From Bacteroidales bacterium (GTDB lineage: Bacteria > Bacteroidota > Bacteroidia > Bacteroidales > WCHB1-69), in the NCBI GenBank assembly GCA_017962845.1, contig JAGCUN010000026.1, positions 17,056 through 81,055 on the forward strand: DNA of 64,000 nt. Reading direction: 5' to 3'. The position numbers and the translations under genes are program-made. Below the pieces are notes generated by a model. That model did not search any database. It saw only the letters and a program-made list of their open reading frames with translations, and was not told the origin of the DNA. The number at the start of each line of letters is the position of its first letter. Positions within the stretch are counted from its first letter, which is position 1. Positions 52,259 through 62,551 of the stretch are shown here, piece by piece.

Positions 52259-53269
52259 ATGAAAGATATTCAAAATCAGCAGCTTAAATCCTATAACACC
52301 TTCATGGTCAGCGCGTTGTGCGACCGTTTTGTGCAGGTGGAAGAAGATGGGGAAATTCCCCGTTTGTGGGAGGAAGGTATCTTTGGCAGGCCATACCTCG
52401 TTTTAGGCGGTGGCAGCAACATCCTTTTTACCCAAGATTTTCATGGCACAATTATACAGATGTGCACCCGTGGAATTGTTGTGATAGAGGAAGATACGAA
52501 TTCCGCACTCGTGGAGGTGGCCGCCGGCGTCGATTGGGCCGACTTTGTGGATTTCTGCATCCGGAACCACTACTATGGCGTGGAAAATCTGATTGGTATC
52601 CCTGGCCGCGTGGGAAGTTCCCCCGTGCAGAATATCGGGGCCTACGGCGTGGAGGTGAAAGATGTGATTGACAGTGTGATAGGTTTTAGAATCTCTTCAC
52701 AAAAACCATTTGCTCTTCGCAACGAAGAGTGCGCCTTTGGCTACCGTTCCTCCATCTTCAAAACCGAATGGAAAAACGACGTGCTCATCACCCGCGTGCG
52801 CTTCCGCCTCTCCAAGATTCCACACTTTACCCTCACCTATCAAGCATTATCTAAAGAATTGGAAAACAGAAAGTTGGAATTAACTTTGGAGAATATTGCT
52901 GCCTTGGTAAAGTCCATCCGCGATGCCAAACTTCCTGACATCACCAAGATAGGATGCGCAGGCAGCTTCTTCAAAAATCCGGTGGTGGACATTTCGGTTC
53001 GTGACCGGCTCGTTGAACAGGTTCCGCAGCTGGTCTCCTATCCGGCAGGAGAGGGCAAGGTGAAGTTGGCCGCCGGACAGCTCATCGACCTCGCCGGCAT
53101 GAAGGGCGTCCGCGAGGGTGATGCCGGTGTTTATCCGCTTCAGGCATTGGTGATCGTAAATTACGGAAACGCCTCAGGCACAGAAATTTGCAACTTTTAT
53201 CAGAAGATACAAAAAGAGGTCTTCAACCGTTTTGGCATCTTCATTGAACCCGAGGTGAATATTGAGTGA
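52259..53269 (+). CDS. murB: UDP-N-acetylenolpyruvoylglucosamine reductase
   Basis: FAD enzyme that reduces UDP-GlcNAc-enolpyruvate to UDP-MurNAc in peptidoglycan synthesis. 336 residues, type I MurB. FAD motifs GGGSNILF (near 50) and GRVGSSPVQNIGAYGVE (near 118-134); the catalytic serine lies in GCAGSFFKNP (near 235-244), and a final Glu in FIEPEVN. It is a single gene between divergent and downstream promoters. Confidence 0.96.
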   Translation: MKDIQNQQLKSYNTFMVSALCDRFVQVEEDGEIPRLWEEGIFGRPYLVLGGGSNILFTQDFHGTIIQMCTRGIVVIEEDTNSALVEVAAGVDWADFVDFCIRNHYYGVENLIGIPGRVGSSPVQNIGAYGVEVKDVIDSVIGFRISSQKPFALRNEECAFGYRSSIFKTEWKNDVLITRVRFRLSKIPHFTLTYQALSKELENRKLELTLENIAALVKSIRDAKLPDITKIGCAGSFFKNPVVDISVRDRLVEQVPQLVSYPAGEGKVKLAAGQLIDLAGMKGVREGDAGVYPLQALVIVNYGNASGTEICNFYQKIQKEVFNRFGIFIEPEVNIE

Positions 53270-53293
53270 AATAAATTTCAAAAAAATTGAAAA

Positions 53294-53364
53294 TTCCATC
53301 TTGCATATAAAAAAATTAGTAGTAAATTTGCACCCTCCAAAATTTAACGATTTGCAAGATGGAA
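53294..53364. repeat. 12-bp inverted repeat around the recJ promoter
   Basis: TTCCATCTTGCA (53294-53305) and its exact reverse complement TGCAAGATGGAA (53353-53364) flank the recJ -7 element; the second arm covers the recJ start codon. Confidence 0.6.
53323..53331 (+). promoter_or_regulatory. -7 promoter element for recJ
   Basis: TAAATTTGC, 27 bp before the start at 53359. Confidence 0.7.
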
Positions 53365-55125
53365 AAACGATGGATTCTCAATGCTGCCCCCGATGAAAGT
53401 GAAGTGGAGAGCTTCAGTAAACTTTTGTCTATTGAAAAACCTTTAGCTTCTCTACTCATCAGCAGAGGAATCCGCACACTGGAGGATGCGGAGCTTTTCT
53501 TCAACCCAGATATTTCCAAATTGCACGACCCCTTCCTGATGAAGGACATGGACAAGGCCGTCGACCGTCTTTCCCGCGCCATCATCAACAACGAGAAAAT
53601 CCTTATCTACGGCGACTATGATGTGGACGGCACCTCTGCGGTGGCACTCGTCTATTCTTTCCTGAAAGAAATCATTGGAGCCGATTATAAAAACTACATC
53701 GAATATTACATACCTGACAGATACTTAGAGGGTTACGGCATTTCCGATCAGGGTATTGAGTATTGCCACGCCAACGATTTCACCCTGCTGATTTCGCTCG
53801 ACTGCGGTATCAAGGCCAACGACAAAGTGGCTTTCGCCAACAGCTACGGCATCGACGTCATCATCTGCGACCACCACCTCGAGGGCGATGAACTGCCCGA
53901 CGCGGTGGCGGTGCTCGACCCCAAGCGCAGCGGCTGCCCCTACCCGTACAAGGAGCTTTCTGGCTGCGGCGTGGGCTTCAAGCTCATCCAGGGTTACTGC
54001 AAGAAATTCAACCTGCCCGACCAGCTCTGGCTCTCCAAACTCGATTTGGTGGCCATCTCCATTGCCTCCGACATCGTGGCCATCACCGGCGAAAACCGCA
54101 TCCTCGCTTATTTCGGCCTCATCATCATCAACCGCTTCCCGCGCGTCGGCATCAAGTCGATCATCGAGCAGTCGGGCATCAAAATTCACTACCCGCCAAG
54201 CGAGCAGACCATCTTCAACCGCGTCATCTCCATCACCGACCTTGTGTTCAACGTGGGGCCTCGTATCAACGCCGCCGGCCGTATCAACACCGGCCGTGAG
54301 TCGGTGAAACTGCTGATTTGCGACGATGAGGACAAGTCGATGGAGATCGGCAAGAACATCAACTCGCACAACGACACCCGACGCGACCTCGACAAGAAGG
54401 CCACCAGCGAGGCCGTCAACGAGATCCTCTCCAACGACGACTACCGCGACCGCAAGAGCATCGTGCTCTACAACCCCACATGGAACAAGGGTATCATCGG
54501 GATTGTGGCCTCCCGCATCGTGGAGGAGTTCTACCGTCCCACTATCATCCTCACCAAGTCCACCGACGGACTCATCACCGGCTCGGCCCGCTCCATCAAG
54601 GAGTTCAACATCTATAACGGCATCGACTATTGCGCTGATTTGCTGGAACATTTCGGCGGTCACAACTACGCCGCAGGTCTGTCGCTGAAAGAGGAGAACC
54701 TCCAGGCGTTCATCGACAAGTTCGAGCAGTTCGTCTCCGAACAGATTCAGGACGAGGCCGCCCTCATTCCTGAAATCGATGTGGATATGGAGCTGGATCT
54801 TACCGACATCACCTCTCGTTTCATGGAGAATCTCAAACGGTTCGCCCCATTCGGTCCCGGCAACATGGCGCCTGTGTTCCTCTCACGCCGTCTCGTGGAA
54901 GAGGGCAACGCCCGCATCGTCGGCGAGAAGCACATCAAGATGCGCGTCTGCTACCGTAACAAATACTGCCGCCCCATCGACGCCATCGCCTTCAACCAAA
55001 AAGAGAATTTCGACAAGGTGATTTCCGGCGAAGACTTCGACATGCTGTATCATGTGGAGGAAAACACATGGAACAACGTGACCTCCATTCAGCTGAATGT
55101 GAAGGATATCAAGTGCAGCGACTAA
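53359..55125 (+). CDS. recJ: Single-stranded-DNA-specific exonuclease RecJ
   Basis: 5'-3' exonuclease used in recombinational and mismatch repair. 588 residues. DHH-family motifs: IYGDYDVDGTSA (near 83-94), DCGIKA, ICDHHLEGDELP (near 174), VLDPKRSGCPYP. The DHHA1 part has GGHNYAAGLSL (near 434), and an OB-fold follows. All metal-binding motifs are present. It converges with leuS, 4 bp apart. Confidence 0.96.
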   Translation: MEKRWILNAAPDESEVESFSKLLSIEKPLASLLISRGIRTLEDAELFFNPDISKLHDPFLMKDMDKAVDRLSRAIINNEKILIYGDYDVDGTSAVALVYSFLKEIIGADYKNYIEYYIPDRYLEGYGISDQGIEYCHANDFTLLISLDCGIKANDKVAFANSYGIDVIICDHHLEGDELPDAVAVLDPKRSGCPYPYKELSGCGVGFKLIQGYCKKFNLPDQLWLSKLDLVAISIASDIVAITGENRILAYFGLIIINRFPRVGIKSIIEQSGIKIHYPPSEQTIFNRVISITDLVFNVGPRINAAGRINTGRESVKLLICDDEDKSMEIGKNINSHNDTRRDLDKKATSEAVNEILSNDDYRDRKSIVLYNPTWNKGIIGIVASRIVEEFYRPTIILTKSTDGLITGSARSIKEFNIYNGIDYCADLLEHFGGHNYAAGLSLKEENLQAFIDKFEQFVSEQIQDEAALIPEIDVDMELDLTDITSRFMENLKRFAPFGPGNMAPVFLSRRLVEEGNARIVGEKHIKMRVCYRNKYCRPIDAIAFNQKENFDKVISGEDFDMLYHVEENTWNNVTSIQLNVKDIKCSD

Positions 55126-55129
55126 TGTT

Positions 55130-57889
<2,760 letters not shown>

Positions 57890-57929
57890 AATATTTTATG
57901 ATAATTTTATTCCTTTAAAATAAGAGAAT

Positions 57930-57938
57930 GCAAAATTA
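57930..57938 (-). promoter_or_regulatory. -7 promoter element for leuS
   Basis: TAATTTTGC on the minus strand, 41 bp before the start codon. Confidence 0.7.
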
Positions 57939-57989
57939 CAATTTTTTTGGGAAATTTCATTCTTTCGTCATGCCTCGGTGAAATACCCT

Positions 57990-58400
57990 GCATTTGTATT
58001 TGTTTTTTGCGGTTTGTTGTTCATTTTCTTTGCGATTGCCCAAAGAAAATGAACCAAAAGAAATGCGCTTTGCCGCTGTGCAAATTCTGGCTAAAATCGG
58101 GGTTCGTTCGCTAAACGGCGAAAACTTGATGTGCTCCACTGCGTGTCGCACATCTTCGGACAGTTCGCCGTTCTTCACGCTCACTCGCCGCCGATTTCTT
58201 CACGCCTCCATTTGCAAGGCGGCCAGAGGATTGAACCTGCAAGGTTTAACCGTACTGACCTCGTGTGCCAAAGGCACACACTCTTAGTAACCCCAGACGA
58301 GCGAAACGGGACGTGAAGCGTAGTCTGGGGTGGGGATGCCACACCACCGCCATCCGCGGCACGCTGATAGAAACATAGTACCTATTGGTGTGTTTGCCGC
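57990..58400. repeat. Hairpin-rich intergenic element, probably a dispersed repeat
   Basis: No convincing gene in the 600 bp between leuS and the FISUMP gene. Three hairpins are seen: 14-bp perfect arms at 58019-58032/58041-58054 (GTTCATTTTCTTTG), 7-bp arms at 58263-58269/58273-58279 (GTGTGCC) and 9-bp arms at 58290-58298/58323-58331 (ACCCCAGAC). An open frame of 97 codons at 57994 crosses the element; its text (LPKENEPKE) is, from memory, a recurrent spurious product of a repetitive sequence in Bacteroidales. Confidence 0.6.
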
Positions 58401-58442
58401 GGAAGAACGGGGCGAATGATAGTAGAGCCCATAATCCTATAT

Positions 58443-58471
58443 AAAAAAGGAGGACATTGCATCCTCCTTTT
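58443..58471 (-). terminator. Terminator of the FISUMP gene
   Basis: Stem AAAAGGAGGA / TCCTCCTTTT with a 7-nt loop; on the minus strand the stem is followed by T residues. It lies 28 bp after the stop codon. Confidence 0.85.
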
Positions 58472-58498
58472 CAGAATTATAAAGATAGTATAAAAGTA

Positions 58499-59206
58499 TC
58501 AGTCTTTCACGCAGCGCACGGAGTAGCCATGCCATTTCTGCACTTCATGACGTTCGAGGTTATTGTCATAATAATAGGTACTGCGGTTCCATGCGTATGA
58601 CACGGACTTGCCAGTGGCGGTCCAGAAGGCAGCCTGCACACCCAGATATTGGGAATCCAGTTTCTCATCGAACTCTTTCCATGAGAAGTTGCCGTAAGCA
58701 TCACGCAAACCGGCACCCACCATGTTGAAGTTGGTTTCGTTGTTCACCTTGTCGGTAGTGGCTTTCCAGTGGGCGGTACCCGTTTCTCTCAGTTTGGCAG
58801 CTGCTTCGTCCTTGCCGAGCTTGTCCTCCAGGGTGGACCAGTCAGCGTCGGTGGCCACGTGCCAGCCGGTGGGGCAGAGTTTGCCGCTGCTGGCGGCATA
58901 CCAGTTGTAGAGGGCACCATAGGTGTCCTTGTTGCCGCTGTCGTTGTTGTACCAGCAGTAGGCTGCAGTTCTGGCAGATTCCCAGCTGCTATTGGCAGTG
59001 ATGTTCTGGATGGAGTTGCCATTGTTGAACTTGGTGGTCTTGAGATTCTCGGCAAACCAAGTTTGTGAGCCGATCTTTACGGTCTTGTATTCGTTGCCGT
59101 CGGCATCCTTAACAGTCTCTCCACTCTGGGCGGAAACTGACATGGCACAGCTCACCATAAAGACGAGGGCCATTGTTTTGAAGAGGTTCATGCTAATTCT
59201 TTTCAT
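58499..59206 (-). CDS. Secreted FISUMP-domain protein
   Basis: 235 residues from ATG 59206, chosen because it opens a good signal peptide (MKRISMNLFKTMALVFMVSC, then AMSVSAQ); the frame upstream is unrelated to the protein and overlaps the M13 gene. The whole mature part is one FISUMP domain: DADGNEYKTVKIGSQTWFAENL, YNWYAAS, CPTGWHVATDADW, FWTATG and the end GYSVRCVKD, the same end as the phosphatase fusion at 16954. The function of this domain is unknown; it is found in surface proteins. It follows the M13 peptidase gene by 23 bp, so it is probably co-transcribed. Confidence 0.85.
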   Translation of the reverse strand: MKRISMNLFKTMALVFMVSCAMSVSAQSGETVKDADGNEYKTVKIGSQTWFAENLKTTKFNNGNSIQNITANSSWESARTAAYCWYNNDSGNKDTYGALYNWYAASSGKLCPTGWHVATDADWSTLEDKLGKDEAAAKLRETGTAHWKATTDKVNNETNFNMVGAGLRDAYGNFSWKEFDEKLDSQYLGVQAAFWTATGKSVSYAWNRSTYYYDNNLERHEVQKWHGYSVRCVKD

Positions 59207-59229
59207 AACTATAAAATTTAAATTGATAA

Positions 59230-61293
59230 TTACCAAATTCTTGCTCTCTTTTCGGGTGCGATATACATGTTGTCGCCTTCTTTGATGTTGAAGGCCTTGA
59301 CGAAAGCGTCGATGTGGGGAAGGGTGCCGTTGACGCGCCATTTGCCCAATGAGTGCGGGTCGGTCTTCACGCGGCGGTCTATTTCGGCTTCGGTGATGTT
59401 GTTGGCCCAGACGGCGGCGTAGGCGAGGAAGAAACGCTGGTCGGCAGTGAAACCGTCCATGGTCTCGGTGATGCCGCCCTCAGCCTTAGCGCGCTGCAGT
59501 GCGTCATAGGAGGTGTTCAAACCGCCATTGTCGGCGATGTTTTCGCCGAGGGTGAACTTGCCGTTGGCGAATTTCCCCGGCAGCACCTCGATAGCATTAA
59601 AGTAGTCCACCAGCACCTGCGTGCGGCTCTGGAAGTTCTTGCTGTCCTCCTCGGTCCACCAGTCGTTCACATTGCCCATCTTGTCGTATTTGCGCCCCTG
59701 GTCGTCGAAGCCGTGCGTCATCTCATGACCGATCACCACACCGATGGCACCGTAGTTGGCGGCCATGTCCGCGTTCAGGTCAAAGAAGGGAGGCTGCAGG
59801 ATAGCGGCGGGGAAGCAAATCTCGTTGGTGGTGGGCTCGTAGTAGGCGTTCACCGTCTGCGGCGACATCTGCCATCTGTTCGGGTCAACCGGCTTGCCAA
59901 TCATGGAGAGCTGATAGTTGTTCTCGAACTTCATGATGGCCAGAATGTTCTTCATATATCCGCTCTGGTCGATGGTGAGTTGCGAGTAGTCGCGCCACTG
60001 GTCGGGGTAACCCACCTTGACGATGATGGCGTTGAGTTTCTCCTGCGCTTTTTTCTTGGTCTCCTCGGTCATCCAGTCGTTGTGGGCGATGCGGTCGCCG
60101 AGTGCAGCCTTGAGGTTGCTCACCAGATGCACCATCTGCTTCTTGGCTTCTGGCGGGAAGTACTGCTTCACATAGAGCTGTCCCACAGGCTCGCCGAGCA
60201 GTCCGCTGATGGAGGCCACCACGCGCTGCCAGCGCTCCTTGTTCTGCGTTTTGCCCGACAGGGTTTTGCCGTAGAAGTCGAACTGAGCATCCACGAAACC
60301 GCTGCTGAGGAATGAGGCGCACTCGTTGATGACCTGCGCGGCCAAATAGGCCTTGATGGTGGACAGGTCTTTGGTCTTCAACAGACGATCCATGCCTTTG
60401 AAGTAACTGTTGAGCACCACATTGATAGAATCGGGCGTGGTGGGTACAGCAGAGGCGATATAGCTGTTGAAGTCAAACGTCTGGAACAGCGCGGCGGTCT
60501 GTGCAGGGCTGAGCACGTTGTTGGTCTGGTCGGGATCGCGCAGTACATCCTTATCGATGAAGATGCGCGCCAGCTCGGTCTCAAAGGCCCACACATTTTG
60601 CGCAGCTTGCTTAGATTCCGCTTCCGTGGTGAAGCCGGAGAATGCCAAGTACTTTTGCACCATCGTGATATAACCGTCCTTGATGGTGGCATTGGGTTGC
60701 AGGTAGTACTCAGGTTCGCCCAGTCCGAGACCGCTCTGCATCAGCCAGGCGATATTCATCATGCTGTTGTTGGGCGAGGCCATGCAGCCGACGCCGAACA
60801 GCGGACTGAAGCCGTAGCTGTGCAACTCGGTGATGACACCCGTAAGCTGACTGCGGTCTTTCACCTGCGAAATCTTGTCCAACAAAGGCTTGATGGGCGA
60901 TATTCCCAGTTCCTCGATGGCCTTTTCGTCCATGCCGGCATTGAAAAGGTCGCCAATTTTCTGTTCGTTGGTGCCGGTGGTGTTTTTCTTGGCGGCCACC
61001 TCGCTGATGAGCTTGTGCAGCTGCTTCTCAGTCGATTCGCCCAATTGGTCGAAAGAGCCGTAACGCGAATAGGCGGGCGGCAGCGGGTTGTTCTTCATCC
61101 AACCGCCACAAGCATACTGGTAAAAATCATCGGCCGGATTGGCACTGGTGTCGAGGTTGCTTTTCGAGATGCCCGACACAAGCGGCTTTTTGCCATCCTT
61201 GCCATCGTCATTTTTGCTTTTTTTACATCCGCACATTAAGATACAAAGGCACATCGTCAGAACTATTGGAGCACTAATTCTTTTATGATTCAT
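59230..61293 (-). CDS. M13 family metallopeptidase (PepO/neprilysin-like) lipoprotein
   Basis: 687 residues from ATG 61293 (lipobox CGC, LCILMCGC). The in-frame ATG at 61350 is upstream of the likely transcript start. Zinc motif HEMTH (523-527) in VIGHEMTHGFDDQG, the third ligand in ENIADNGGL, and the substrate-binding NAYYEP. M13 enzymes cut oligopeptides of up to about 40 residues. The C terminus ERKARIW-like end (PEKRARIW) is the usual CxxW position with Arg in place of Cys, as in many bacterial forms. Confidence 0.93.
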   Translation of the reverse strand: MNHKRISAPIVLTMCLCILMCGCKKSKNDDGKDGKKPLVSGISKSNLDTSANPADDFYQYACGGWMKNNPLPPAYSRYGSFDQLGESTEKQLHKLISEVAAKKNTTGTNEQKIGDLFNAGMDEKAIEELGISPIKPLLDKISQVKDRSQLTGVITELHSYGFSPLFGVGCMASPNNSMMNIAWLMQSGLGLGEPEYYLQPNATIKDGYITMVQKYLAFSGFTTEAESKQAAQNVWAFETELARIFIDKDVLRDPDQTNNVLSPAQTAALFQTFDFNSYIASAVPTTPDSINVVLNSYFKGMDRLLKTKDLSTIKAYLAAQVINECASFLSSGFVDAQFDFYGKTLSGKTQNKERWQRVVASISGLLGEPVGQLYVKQYFPPEAKKQMVHLVSNLKAALGDRIAHNDWMTEETKKKAQEKLNAIIVKVGYPDQWRDYSQLTIDQSGYMKNILAIMKFENNYQLSMIGKPVDPNRWQMSPQTVNAYYEPTTNEICFPAAILQPPFFDLNADMAANYGAIGVVIGHEMTHGFDDQGRKYDKMGNVNDWWTEEDSKNFQSRTQVLVDYFNAIEVLPGKFANGKFTLGENIADNGGLNTSYDALQRAKAEGGITETMDGFTADQRFFLAYAAVWANNITEAEIDRRVKTDPHSLGKWRVNGTLPHIDAFVKAFNIKEGDNMYIAPEKRARIW

Positions 61294-61338
61294 TATCAGA
61301 TAGTTATTTCTAAAAACAAAACATTTTACAATATCGTT

Positions 61339-61347
61339 GCAAAAATA
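61339..61347 (-). promoter_or_regulatory. -7 promoter element for the M13-FISUMP unit
   Basis: TATTTTTGC on the minus strand, 46 bp before ATG 61293; it excludes the upstream ATG at 61350. Confidence 0.75.
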
Positions 61348-61410
61348 CATAAATTTTATGAGACTAAAGGCATTTTTCTCATATATTTTTTAACACAAAC
61401 CTTAAAAAAA

Positions 61411-62343
61411 CTATTTTTTCGACATTTCGAGCATCCTCTCGATGGGACGGCGGGCGGCTTCCATCAGCTTTTGGTCCATGAGCAGCTCTGGCTGTTCGGT
61501 TTCTAAGGCCGATAAAATATTTTCCAAAGTATTGTATTTCATATATTTGCAATTAGCACATTCGCAGTCGCCGCCTCCTTGACCATTCGCGTCAGACAGC
61601 GCATAGAACTTTTTGTCGGGATTTTGGCGGCGAAGTTCATACAGGATGCCCTTTTCCGTCACCACCACAAATTCCTGCTGGTCGGACTGGGCGACATGCT
61701 TCAGCATGGCGGCGGTGGAGCCCACAAAGTCGGCGAGTTGCAGCACATGTTCGGGGCATTCGGGGTGTGCGATGACCTGTGCGGAGGGGTGGAAACGGCG
61801 GAGCTGCTCCACATCCTGCGCCTGAATCTGGTCGTGAACGTGGCAGGCGCCTTCCCACAGCACCATCTCGCGGCCCGTCATGCGGTTGATATAACTTCCT
61901 AAGTTCCAGTCGGGTGCAAAGACAATTTTCTCGTCCTTGGGTAGGGCGTTGACAATCTGCAAGGCGTTGCCGGAGGTGACGATAATGTCGGACAGCGCCT
62001 TCACGCCCGCCGAGCAGTTGATGTAGCTCAGCACGGTATGGCCGGGATGCTGTTGCAGAAACTCGGCGAACTCGGCTTCCGGACAACTGTCGGCCAGCGA
62101 GCAGGAGGCGGTGAGGTCGGGAATCAGCACTTTCTTGGTGGGATTGAGAATCTTGGCGGTTTCGGCCATAAAATGCACGCCTGCAAACAGGATGATGTCG
62201 GCATCGGTGGAGGCCGCCTGCCGCGAAAGGGCGAGACTGTCGCCGACAAAATCAGCGACTTCCTGCACCTCGGGACGGGTGTAATAATGGGCCAAAATGA
62301 TGGCGTTTTTCTGCTTTTTCAGTTGGTTGATGCGTTCTTTCAT
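61411..62343 (-). CDS. nadA: Quinolinate synthase
   Basis: 4Fe-4S enzyme that condenses iminoaspartate with dihydroxyacetone phosphate to quinolinate, the NAD precursor. 310 residues. Cluster ligands by position: Cys81 (ASCSLADSC), Cys167 (WEGACHVHD) and Cys265 (CANCKYM). Substrate residues lie in AHYY and HPEC. The usual partners nadB and nadC are not in the window. Confidence 0.96.
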   Translation of the reverse strand: MKERINQLKKQKNAIILAHYYTRPEVQEVADFVGDSLALSRQAASTDADIILFAGVHFMAETAKILNPTKKVLIPDLTASCSLADSCPEAEFAEFLQQHPGHTVLSYINCSAGVKALSDIIVTSGNALQIVNALPKDEKIVFAPDWNLGSYINRMTGREMVLWEGACHVHDQIQAQDVEQLRRFHPSAQVIAHPECPEHVLQLADFVGSTAAMLKHVAQSDQQEFVVVTEKGILYELRRQNPDKKFYALSDANGQGGGDCECANCKYMKYNTLENILSALETEQPELLMDQKLMEAARRPIERMLEMSKK

Positions 62344-62371
62344 TGGGGTTGGAATAATCAGAAATTTCGGT

Positions 62372-62380
62372 GCAAAATTA
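62372..62380 (-). promoter_or_regulatory. -7 promoter element for nadA
   Basis: TAATTTTGC on the minus strand, 29 bp before the start codon. Confidence 0.7.
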
Positions 62381-62465
62381 CGACATAATTTGCAATCCGT
62401 TATTTATTTTATAGTTGGTCTAAAAGTTTTTTCAATAAAAAAGATGAATATTGATAAAAATCGTG

Positions 62466-62474
62466 TAAATTTGC
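62466..62474 (+). promoter_or_regulatory. -7 promoter element for pruA
   Basis: TAAATTTGC, 78 bp before the start at 62552; the leader of about 70 nt is A/T-rich and shows no clear structure. Confidence 0.65.
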
Positions 62475-62551
62475 AACCGCTTTTTCAGGAAGGGCTTTAC
62501 TATTTGTGAAAGTATAAATTTTTTATAATCAATATATTAAAAAAAATTATT

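Noticed and set aside
53725..54663. Minus-strand open frame of 312 codons opposite recJ
   Set aside because: Shadow of recJ with Asp/Val-rich, featureless text.
57994..58287. 97-codon open frame after leuS
   Set aside because: It runs through the hairpin element and reads like a recurrent spurious product of a repeat; no promoter was found.
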